Below are positions 35,451 through 43,369 of a stretch of 64,000 nt of DNA, piece after piece. The notes beneath the pieces are model-generated. The model had not been told where the DNA came from. It made no database searches and saw nothing but the letters and a program-made list of their open reading frames with translations. The position numbers were made by a program, and so were the translations under genes. The first letter of the stretch is position 1; each line of letters opens with the position of its first letter. The DNA comes from Azospirillum picis. GTDB taxonomy: Bacteria; Pseudomonadota; Alphaproteobacteria; Azospirillales; Azospirillaceae. The DNA lies in the NCBI RefSeq assembly GCF_017876115.1, contig NZ_JAGINO010000022.1:1-64000 (forward strand), read 5' to 3'.

Positions 35451-37400
35451 TCAATCCTCCCGGCGGTGGATGCCGACGGGGTCCGGATCGGCCGGCCGGG
35501 CATCGGCGAAGAAGAACTCGTCGGGCCGGTAGACGCCGAGATAGGCGCCGGGATCCCACAGCCACAGACCCTTTTCCGGAACGTTCCGCAGCCGGTTCGA
35601 CACGGCGATCGGCTGCGGCGTCTCCGACACCACGCCGATGGCGAAGACCTGGTCGGCCTGGATGTCCAGCATCCGCGTCCACAGGGCGCGGCGCTCCGCC
35701 TTGTCGGTGGTCAGGCGCCAGCGATGGGCCAGATCCATCAGCTCCGCCGCCACGGGCAGGTCGACCGCTTCGCCGGCACCGCCGGAGGTCTGGTAGTACT
35801 GGCCCCATTTCGGCCAACTGAAATTCTCCTGGGTCATCGGCGCCAGTTCCTCCGGGCTGCTGTCGGCGTCCGGAACGCCGTTGTCCCAGCCGCCCCACAC
35901 CGCCATCATCGTCTGCCCGGCATAGACGCGGTTGCGCAGCACGTCGCGGTCGACGGTGCGCACCAGCAGCCTGACCCCGATGTCGCGCCAGGTCTCGGCG
36001 ATGATCTGCAGGGCGTCGGTGATCTCGGGCTTCTCGCCGGACGTCTCGACGATCACCTCCAGCGGCCGCCCGTCGGGCAGTTGCCGGTAGAGCGCGCCGC
36101 GCGGCCGTTCCAGCCCGATCTCGTCCAGCAGTGCGGCCGCCCGCTGCGGGTCGTAGCCCGTCCATTCGCCGGTGCGCTGCGGGTCGTAGAGCGGGCTGTC
36201 CGGCAGGACGCCGACGCCGCTCTCGCGTGCCAGCCCGAAGAACAGCGAGCGGTTGATGATCCGCCGGTCGACGGTCAGCGACAGGGCGCGGCGGAAGCGG
36301 ACGTCGCGCAGCAGCGCGCGCCAGACCGGGTCGTTGTAGTTCAGGTTGGGATAGAGCGCGATCTCCGCCCCCTTGCCCTCCGGCCACAGCAGGGTGCGGT
36401 AGTTGCCGCCCCTCTCCCCCGCCACCAGCACCGGCACCTGGGAGAAGGTCAGCCCCTCGGCCTGGAGGTCGGCCTTGCCGGTGGCGACCTGCGCCGGGAT
36501 CAGCCCGGCCCCCATCACCGAGACGTCCAGCCCGTCGGTGTAGGGAAGCTGCATGCCGTGGCTGTCGAAGCGGTGATAGTAGGGGTTGCGCTGGAACAGC
36601 AGGTGGTTGCCGGTTCCCTTGGACAGCACCATCCAGGGCTGCAGCGTCGGCTCGTCCGGATTCTCCATCCGGAACATGTCGTCGAGCAGGTTGTGCAGCG
36701 CCGCCCAGTTCCGCACCTTGTACCTGGCCAGCAGCGGCGCCAGCGTCGTCTCCGGGGTGTAGCGGGCGTGGAACTGCTTCAGGTAATGGGCCGGGCGGTA
36801 GATGAAGGGCGGCCGGGCGGCGGCCAGCGTCGGCAGGAAATAGGGGTTCGGCTCCTCCCAGCGGAAGCGGGCGGTGACCGCGTCGGGGAAGCTGACCTCC
36901 GGCGGCTTGCCGTTCACCAGCATGAAGCGCGGCGGGCCGGACGGCGACAGCATCGGGTTGTTGGCGATGTCCTCCCACCAGTAGCGGATGTCGTCGCTGG
37001 TGAAGGGGGCGCCGTCGGACCAGCGGTGGCCGGCGCGCAGCGTCAGCGTGAAGTCGCGCCCCTCCTCGACCGCCACCGACTTTGCGATGTCGGGCACCAG
37101 CTCGCGCTTGTCGTTGTAGCCGACCAGGCGGGCATAGCCGTAGAGCACGGCGATCCGGCTGTTGCGCCGCTGGGTGATGAAGGTGCGGATCCAGCCGCCG
37201 GACCGTCCGGCCTCGCGCTCCTTGGCTTCGAGGTCGACGACCAGCGGTTCATCCGGCATGCGCTGGCGGACCGGCGGCAGCAGGCCGTAGGTCACCTCGT
37301 CGCGCAGCAGCGCCGGCTCCTGTGGCGTGAAGGCGGCGGCCGGGCCTGCCGGGACCGACAATAGGAGCAGCGCCGCGAGGAGGGCTTTGGGATGGCTCAT
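35451..37400 (-). CDS. Family 5 extracellular solute-binding protein, YejA-like
   Basis: A 649-residue periplasmic binding protein. A signal peptide (MSHPKALLAALLLLSVPAGPAAA) precedes a mature domain with LVPDIAKSVAVEEGRDFTLTLRAGHRWSDGAPFTSDDIRYWWEDIANN, the core signature of peptide/nickel-binding family 5, and RRALSLTVDRRIINRSLFFG further on. The length suits the YejA group, which delivers oligopeptides and microcin C-type compounds, better than the shorter DppA. The start at 37400 overlaps the ATPase stop as ATGA. Confidence 0.88.
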   Translation of the reverse strand: MSHPKALLAALLLLSVPAGPAAAFTPQEPALLRDEVTYGLLPPVRQRMPDEPLVVDLEAKEREAGRSGGWIRTFITQRRNSRIAVLYGYARLVGYNDKRELVPDIAKSVAVEEGRDFTLTLRAGHRWSDGAPFTSDDIRYWWEDIANNPMLSPSGPPRFMLVNGKPPEVSFPDAVTARFRWEEPNPYFLPTLAAARPPFIYRPAHYLKQFHARYTPETTLAPLLARYKVRNWAALHNLLDDMFRMENPDEPTLQPWMVLSKGTGNHLLFQRNPYYHRFDSHGMQLPYTDGLDVSVMGAGLIPAQVATGKADLQAEGLTFSQVPVLVAGERGGNYRTLLWPEGKGAEIALYPNLNYNDPVWRALLRDVRFRRALSLTVDRRIINRSLFFGLARESGVGVLPDSPLYDPQRTGEWTGYDPQRAAALLDEIGLERPRGALYRQLPDGRPLEVIVETSGEKPEITDALQIIAETWRDIGVRLLVRTVDRDVLRNRVYAGQTMMAVWGGWDNGVPDADSSPEELAPMTQENFSWPKWGQYYQTSGGAGEAVDLPVAAELMDLAHRWRLTTDKAERRALWTRMLDIQADQVFAIGVVSETPQPIAVSNRLRNVPEKGLWLWDPGAYLGVYRPDEFFFADARPADPDPVGIHRRED

Positions 37401-39214
37401 GCCGCCCGCCTTTCGGCGTGCCGCCGGACGAAATGGCCGGGGGACCATTCGACCAGCGACGGTGGCCTGCCGTCGGCGTCCGGGCGGAAGGGCTCGGGCC
37501 ACAGGTCGGGTTTGCCGGCGCCGAGCGCCACGGTGGCGACGTCGATCGGCCGGTGGACGTCGGGCTCCGGCGAGGCGGCGATCAGCGCGCGGGTATAGGG
37601 ATGCAGCGGGGCGGAGAACAGGGCGGCCGGCGGCGCCTCCTCCACGATGCGTCCGGCCCGCATCACCGCGACACGGTCGGCCAGCCGCGCCACCACCGCG
37701 AGGTTGTGCGAGATGAACATCAGGCTGAGGCCGAGCCTCTCCTTGATCGCCTCCAGCAGGTCCAGCACCTGCGCCTGGACCGACACGTCGAGTGCCGAGG
37801 TCGGTTCGTCGCAGATCAGCAGCCGGGGATCGAGCGCCAGGGCGCGGGCGATGCCGATGCGCTGGCGCTGGCCGCCGGAGAAGGCGTGCGGGTAGCGGCT
37901 GGTCCAGGACGGGTCCAGCCCGACCTGCGCCATCAGCGCCCGCACCCGGGCGCGCCGCTCGGCCCGGTCGCAGACGTCATGGATCGCCAGCGGCTCGGCG
38001 ATGATCTCGCCGACGCTCATCCGCGGGCTCAGCGAGGCGTAGGGGTCCTGGAACACCATCTGCGCCAGGCGGCGATAGGCGGTGAGTTCCGGGCCGGACG
38101 CCGCGAGCAGGTCGAGCGGCGGGGTGCCCGCCTGCGGCCGGAACAGCAGGGTGCCGCCGGGATCGGGGCGGTCGGCCAGCATGGCCAGCCGCGCCAGCGT
38201 CGTCTTGCCGGATCCGGACTCGCCGACGATGGCCAGCGTCTCGCCGCGGCGGATCGACAGGTCGACGCCGTCGAGCGCCCGCACCCGCGTCGACCCCCGC
38301 TCGAAGGTCTTGCTGACGCCGCGGAATTGGAGGATGGCGTCCTCCTCCTCCGCCGCTGCCGCTTCCGCCGCCGCTGCCGCCGCTTCGGGAGCGGCGGCGA
38401 AGGCCGCGGGGATGCCGGGGGCGGCGGCGATCAGCTTGCGGGTGTAGCCGTGCAGCGGCCGGCCCAGCACATCGGCGGTGCAGCCCGATTCCATCACGCG
38501 TCCGGCGCGCATCACCACCACGGCGTCGGCCATGTTGGCGACGACGCCGAGGTCATGGGTGACCAGCAGCACCGCCATGCCGGTTTCGCCCTGCAATTCC
38601 TTGATCAGCGCCAGGACCTGCGCCTGGAGGGTGACGTCGAGCGCGGTCGTCGGTTCGTCGGCGATCAGCAGGCGCGGGCGTGCGACCATCGCCATGGCGA
38701 TCATCGCACGCTGGCGGAGGCCGCCCGAAAGCTGGAAGGGATAGGAGCGGAAGGCGCGCACCGGATCGGGGAAGCCCACCCGCTCGAACATCGCCAGGCA
38801 GCGGGTGCGGGCGACGGTGCGGTCGCAGTGGCCGTGCAGCCGCAGGACCTCCATGGTCTGGTCGCCGATGGTGTGGAGCGGCGACAGCGCGCTCATCGGC
38901 TCCTGGAAGATCATCGAGATCCGGCTGCCGCGGATGGCGCGCAACCCGGCCCGCGACAGCCGCAGCAGGTCGACGGGGCCGCCGTCGCCGCCGTTCCCGT
39001 CCCGGTCCCCGAACAGGATGGAGCCGCCGCACACCTCGGCACCGCGGGGCAGGATGCCGAGGATGCTGCGGCAGGTCAGCGTCTTGCCCGAGCCGGACTC
39101 TCCGACCAGCGCGACGCTCTGGCCCGCGCGCACGCCGAACCCGACGCCGTCCACCACCGGCCGCGGCATGGTCGAGCGGCGGAACCGGATCGACAGGTTC
39201 TCCACCTTCAGCAT
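37397..39214 (-). CDS. Fused two-domain oligopeptide ABC transporter ATPase, YejF type
   Basis: A 605-residue protein with two complete ATPase domains. Domain 1 has Walker A GESGSGKT, signature LSGGLRQRAMIAMAM and Walker B LLIADEPTTALD. Domain 2 has GESGSGKTTLARLAML, FSGGQRQRIGIARAL and LLICDEPTSALD. An Ala/Glu-rich linker joins them. It opens the operon, so the order is ATPase, binding protein, permease, permease. That differs from enterobacterial yejABEF, but the components are the same. Both catalytic sites look intact. Confidence 0.93.
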   Translation of the reverse strand: MLKVENLSIRFRRSTMPRPVVDGVGFGVRAGQSVALVGESGSGKTLTCRSILGILPRGAEVCGGSILFGDRDGNGGDGGPVDLLRLSRAGLRAIRGSRISMIFQEPMSALSPLHTIGDQTMEVLRLHGHCDRTVARTRCLAMFERVGFPDPVRAFRSYPFQLSGGLRQRAMIAMAMVARPRLLIADEPTTALDVTLQAQVLALIKELQGETGMAVLLVTHDLGVVANMADAVVVMRAGRVMESGCTADVLGRPLHGYTRKLIAAAPGIPAAFAAAPEAAAAAAEAAAAEEEDAILQFRGVSKTFERGSTRVRALDGVDLSIRRGETLAIVGESGSGKTTLARLAMLADRPDPGGTLLFRPQAGTPPLDLLAASGPELTAYRRLAQMVFQDPYASLSPRMSVGEIIAEPLAIHDVCDRAERRARVRALMAQVGLDPSWTSRYPHAFSGGQRQRIGIARALALDPRLLICDEPTSALDVSVQAQVLDLLEAIKERLGLSLMFISHNLAVVARLADRVAVMRAGRIVEEAPPAALFSAPLHPYTRALIAASPEPDVHRPIDVATVALGAGKPDLWPEPFRPDADGRPPSLVEWSPGHFVRRHAERRAA

Positions 39215-39367
39215 CGTGCGTCGCCCCGCCCCATCGCCCTTCCTCTCTCGCCGGTTCCCGTGACCGCATGCCCGGTGGCGGGGTGAGCCGCGGCCGGATA
39301 ATGGCCGGTCTTCATGACGTTTCGATGTGCTTGCGCCCCGCCCCCGGCCCGGCCGTGCCGGTGCGCC

Positions 39368-42300
39368 TCATGGCGGCGCCTCGCTGGTCAGCCGCTTGCC
39401 GACCTGCTGGATGACCCGCATCGGCAGGTCGGGGACGGACGGCATCAGGTGCTGGATCGTCGCGCCGTCGATCCGCAGCAGGCGGAGATGCGTCCGCGCC
39501 CGGATGGTTGAGAAGCGGCGCACGCCGGCCAGCAGTTCCAGCTCGCCGAACACCTCGGGCGGCTTGATGAAGGCGATGTGCAGCGGCGGCTGGCCGTCCG
39601 GCATCAGCCGCACCTGCTCCGCCTCGCCGTCGGCCAGGACGAAGACGAATTCCGACGGCTCGCCGCTGCGGTAGATGAAGTCGCCTTCGGCGACGTTGCG
39701 CCAGTCCGCACCCGCCAGCAGGCGGCGCAGCACCCTCTCCGGCAGGTCGGAGAAGACCGACGAGCGCGACAGCAGGCGCAGCGCCGGCTCGTCGGTGTCT
39801 CCGGCCTCGCCCGCCACGGTGTCCTCGTCGGGTGCGGCGCCCTGCTGGCCGCGGCGCACCAGACGGCCCTCCTCCAGGTCGTAGATCGCATCGTAGGCGG
39901 GATTGTCGCCGATCCGCTCTTCCAGGACGATCAGGGTCATCGTCGGCAACAGCTCCTTCATCCGCAGGAAGATGCGCATCCGCTCCTCCGGATCGTAACT
40001 GTTCAGCGCCTGATAGATCACGAAAATGTCCGGCTTCTTCATCAGCCCGCGGATGAGCTGGATCCGCTGGCGGACGCTGATCGGCAGCAGCGAGCCGCCG
40101 ATGCCGACCTCGCCCAGCGCCACCAGGATCAGCACGAAGGCGCGGGCGTCGGTGCGCTCCAGCGCCTCGTCCACCAGGGCGCGCAGTTGGGTGATTGCGC
40201 GGGGATCCTCGCTGGTGATGCGGCCGAACAGCAGGTTGTCCATCACGTTCAGCCGCGGATGGTACAGGTCCGGCTCGAACACCGCGACCTTGTCGCGCAG
40301 CTCCTGCGGCAGTTCGTCGAGCAGCCGGCGGCGGATCGTCATGATCGCCTCGCGCTCGGCCGGCTGGACGAAATCGGCACCGTCGCGCTTGGGCACGATC
40401 ATCAGGAACATGGTGGCGAACAGCAGCGTGTCGGCCTCCTGGTGCCGGCGCTGCGGCCGTTCGCTGCGGCGCTTCAGGCGGGTCACCGCTTCCACCAGTT
40501 CCTCGAACAGGGCGTCGTCCATGTGCGGATAGCGCATGATCATGACGTCGCCGTCGGCGCTGCCGCGGTAGACCGACACCACCCGCATGGCGAAGCGCCG
40601 CCCGATGCGCACGGCGGCGTCCCACAGGCCGTGCGCCTCCATCAGCGCCCGGATGGCCGGGTCGGTGACCATGCGGGCGACCGTCAGCCGCTTGCCGTCC
40701 GGCAGCCCGAACAGCATGTTCTCGGCCAGGCTGGCGTAGGGGTTGAAGCGGTCGCGGTCGAAGCGGGCCAGCAGGTGTTCCAGCCCGCGTTCCGCGATCG
40801 CGTCCCGCAGCCAGTGGCGGGCGCGCAGCAGCGGCTCGGCGACGAAGGGGTAGTCGTCGGGGTCGAAGACCTCGCGCAGGCCGCGCTGGTAGACCTGCGC
40901 CTCGCCGCCGGTGGCGGCGAGGCACTGCATGAACCAGGGGCGCAGGCTCTTCCAGTCGGATGCGCCGATCATGGCGAAATCGGTCCAGATCCCGTCCATG
41001 CTGTCGGTGGAGTTGCCCGATGCCTCGGCCTCGATGATCTCGCGGCGGCGGGCCGGCGACATGGTGGCGGGATCGTCGGGCGGCGGGCGGTGACGCAGCC
41101 CGTAGGTTATGTTCTGCATCATGCTGCCGTTGAACATGCGCGGCTCCGGGCTGGCATAGGCCATCCGCTTGCCCAGCAGTTCCAGCGGCACCTCGTCGAG
41201 CGGCAGGCTGCCGATCTGGATGCGGCCGGAGGTCGGCGGCGACAGTCGCACCAGCAGTTCGGCCAGACGGCGCAACGCCAGGGCGTTGGTGCCGGCGATG
41301 CCGACCATGGCGCCCGCCGGCACCTCCAGCGACAGGCGGTTCAGCATGCGGTCGCCGTACTCGTTGGCCCAGGACACCGCCTCCAGCCGCAGGGGAGCGC
41401 GCAGGTCGGTCGGCGTCTGCGGTGTCGCCGGGTGCCAGTCGAACAGGAAGGGCGGCGAGAACTGGTCGGAAATCTGTTCGTACTTGATCTGCGCGTCGAT
41501 CATGTTCTGGTAGTAGTCGAGCAGCTCCTTCCAGGGTGCCGTCAGATCCTTGAAAGCGGACAGCGCCGCCACCAGGGCGCCGATCGTCAGATCACCCTGC
41601 AGCACCAGGTATCCGCCGATCGAGAACAGGAAGAACGGTGTGATCTGGTTGATGAAGTTATTGAGGAACTTTACGAAATACTTTCTCTTGTAGATCTCCA
41701 GGCGAATCCAGTAGATGCTGCCGAGGAACTGTGTAAACTCCGCCATCGAATAGCGGACAGTGCCGTTGACGCGGATTTCGCGGACGTTCTCCACGCTTTC
41801 GCCGATGCGCTCCGAAAGCTGCCGGACCTTCTTGACCCGCTCCTTGCCGAGCTGCTTCACCTTGATCTGGAGTTTCGGGATGATGTAGGCCTGGACCGGG
41901 ATCAGCGCGACCGAAACCAGGCCGATGGTCGGCTGCTGGATGAACAGGAACAGCAGGATCGTCAGCATCGTGCCGCCCTGGTAGAGCGGTTGCGCGAAGG
42001 AGTCGCCGATGAAGCCGGCCAAAGGCTCGGTCTCGGCGGTGATGGTGGAGATCAGCTCGCCCTGGCTGACCTTGGAGAAGTGGGGCAGCGGGAAGCGCAG
42101 CATGCGCTCCAGCAGGATGTAGCGCAGGCGCCGCACCTGCCGTTCGCCGACCACCCCCTTGTAGGTGTTGATGCGCATCTTGAAGGCGCCGTTGGCCAGC
42201 ACCAGAGCCAGAAAGCCGACGCACAGGACCAGGAGATACGACACCGGCCCCAGGCTGAAGCCGAGGATGTCGCGTTCCGGCTGCGGGTCGGAGATCGCCC

Positions 42301-42433
42301 GGTTGATGATGATCTTCGGCAGTTCCAGCGAGGCGTAGAGCACGGGGAAGGAGGCGATGGTCAGCAGGGCCAGCACGATCTGCTGGCGGCCGCTATGCTC
42401 CCAGATGAAATGAAAGATGTTCCGGTTCATCAA
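39368..42433 (-). CDS. ABC-exporter-like protein with degenerate ATPase motifs and a cyclic-nucleotide-binding-like domain
   Basis: A 1021-residue protein. Residues about 10-320 form a type IV ABC exporter membrane domain (several helices, an ISTITAETEPLAGF coupling region and a KKVRQLSERIGESVENVREIRVNG segment). The nucleotide-binding region starts near 350, but Walker A is GIAGTNALALRR (residue 378 on) and lacks the lysine. The signature is LLPISVRQRIQLIRGLMKKPDIFVIYQALNSYD, without LSGGQ, the Walker B aspartate or the catalytic glutamate. About 330 residues are inserted between them. Residues about 880-1010 resemble a cyclic-nucleotide-binding domain, with FGELELLAGVRRFSTIRA. It may be a regulated pseudo-transporter or scaffold. 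Confidence 0.85.
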   Translation of the reverse strand: MMNRNIFHFIWEHSGRQQIVLALLTIASFPVLYASLELPKIIINRAISDPQPERDILGFSLGPVSYLLVLCVGFLALVLANGAFKMRINTYKGVVGERQVRRLRYILLERMLRFPLPHFSKVSQGELISTITAETEPLAGFIGDSFAQPLYQGGTMLTILLFLFIQQPTIGLVSVALIPVQAYIIPKLQIKVKQLGKERVKKVRQLSERIGESVENVREIRVNGTVRYSMAEFTQFLGSIYWIRLEIYKRKYFVKFLNNFINQITPFFLFSIGGYLVLQGDLTIGALVAALSAFKDLTAPWKELLDYYQNMIDAQIKYEQISDQFSPPFLFDWHPATPQTPTDLRAPLRLEAVSWANEYGDRMLNRLSLEVPAGAMVGIAGTNALALRRLAELLVRLSPPTSGRIQIGSLPLDEVPLELLGKRMAYASPEPRMFNGSMMQNITYGLRHRPPPDDPATMSPARRREIIEAEASGNSTDSMDGIWTDFAMIGASDWKSLRPWFMQCLAATGGEAQVYQRGLREVFDPDDYPFVAEPLLRARHWLRDAIAERGLEHLLARFDRDRFNPYASLAENMLFGLPDGKRLTVARMVTDPAIRALMEAHGLWDAAVRIGRRFAMRVVSVYRGSADGDVMIMRYPHMDDALFEELVEAVTRLKRRSERPQRRHQEADTLLFATMFLMIVPKRDGADFVQPAEREAIMTIRRRLLDELPQELRDKVAVFEPDLYHPRLNVMDNLLFGRITSEDPRAITQLRALVDEALERTDARAFVLILVALGEVGIGGSLLPISVRQRIQLIRGLMKKPDIFVIYQALNSYDPEERMRIFLRMKELLPTMTLIVLEERIGDNPAYDAIYDLEEGRLVRRGQQGAAPDEDTVAGEAGDTDEPALRLLSRSSVFSDLPERVLRRLLAGADWRNVAEGDFIYRSGEPSEFVFVLADGEAEQVRLMPDGQPPLHIAFIKPPEVFGELELLAGVRRFSTIRARTHLRLLRIDGATIQHLMPSVPDLPMRVIQQVGKRLTSEAPP

Positions 42434-42612
42434 CGGCCTTCAGCGTCGCGGCGCCTGTGGCCGCTTCGGTTGCGCGCATCCCCCGCGCCGGCCGGCGCGG
42501 GCCGGCCCTTGCGGGCTGGAGGAAGATTGGCTTGAGCGGCACTTTTTCCAGTCGGCAATCCGGCCGTCCCCCATCCCGCTGTCCCTATCGCGCTGCCCCT
42601 CTCCCGCCAACC

Positions 42613-43131
42613 TCAGCCGTCCACCCGCCAGGCATGGTAGGTCCACCGCCCGCGGACCGGCAGGTCGACGGCCGTCCAGCCGGGCTGGTCCAGCGGCCGG
42701 TCGGACAGGACGATGCCGCCCGGACGCATCATCGCGCCGATCAGCGGGGCCAGCCAGGCGGCCTGGCGCGCGTCGTGGCCGCCGTCGGTGCTGCCGAAAT
42801 CGGCATGGGCCAGCCGGGCGCAGCGGCCGAAACGGCCGGCAGCCGCCGGCAGGGTCTGCTGGAAGTCGCCGACGAACAGGCGGTCCTCCTCGGGCGTCAG
42901 CTCCGGCGGCACCCGCACCCACATGTCGAAGACCAGGATGTCCCACGGCGGGAACAGCCGGCGCAGGTGATCGAAGGTGCGCCCCTTGCCCAGCCCGATC
43001 TCCAGCACCATCCCCTCCTGCCCGGAGACGGCACCCTCCGCCCAGCCCAACGCATCGCGCTGCATGGTCAGCCGGTCGATCATGCGCTCCAGTAGCGAAC
43101 GCCCGTCCAGCGGCGCGCCAGCGGTGGTCAT
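42613..43131 (-). CDS. SAM-dependent methyltransferase-like protein
   Basis: A 172-residue protein. VLEIGLGKGRTFDHLRRLFPPWDILVFDM is a class I methyltransferase motif I with the acidic residue after strand 2. Later segments are FVGDFQQTL and GGIVLSDRPLDQPGW. The short form and LEIGLGKGRTFDHLR match a small group of predicted bacterial SAM methyltransferases without known substrate. A 179-base gap separates it from the start of the large ABC-like gene downstream, so co-transcription is possible but not obvious. Confidence 0.78.
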   Translation of the reverse strand: MTTAGAPLDGRSLLERMIDRLTMQRDALGWAEGAVSGQEGMVLEIGLGKGRTFDHLRRLFPPWDILVFDMWVRVPPELTPEEDRLFVGDFQQTLPAAAGRFGRCARLAHADFGSTDGGHDARQAAWLAPLIGAMMRPGGIVLSDRPLDQPGWTAVDLPVRGRWTYHAWRVDG

Positions 43132-43221
43132 CGGCCCCTCCCCTCCCGTTCTCGCAAACTCCAGCCCCAGTTTGGAATCTGCCGCCGCCGCCGTCGAGAC
43201 GAATCACGGCATGCGGCCAGG

Positions 43222-43343
43222 GCGATCGCATATGGCGATAATCGCCCTCTCCCGCCTCTCGCACAAACTTCGTTTGTGCCGACGGCGTCAGGCGGATCAA
43301 GGATCCGCTGAGAGCCCGGGGAGAGGGAGCCATATGCGATAGC
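43222..43343. repeat. Nested intergenic palindrome
   Basis: Outer arms GCGATCGCATATGGC (43222-43236) and GCCATATGCGATAGC (43329-43343) pair with one mismatch, and CCCTCTCCC / GGGAGAGGG continues the pairing inwards. Inside are two perfect hairpins, GCACAAAC-TTC-GTTTGTGC (43261-43279) and GCGGATC-AAG-GATCCGC (43292-43308). The whole would fold into a branched, cloverleaf-like cruciform. It lies between a methyltransferase gene and the end of the large haemagglutinin/caspase gene. Confidence 0.8.
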
Positions 43344-43369
43344 CGTGGGGCATGGGCTTGGGCGGGCGC

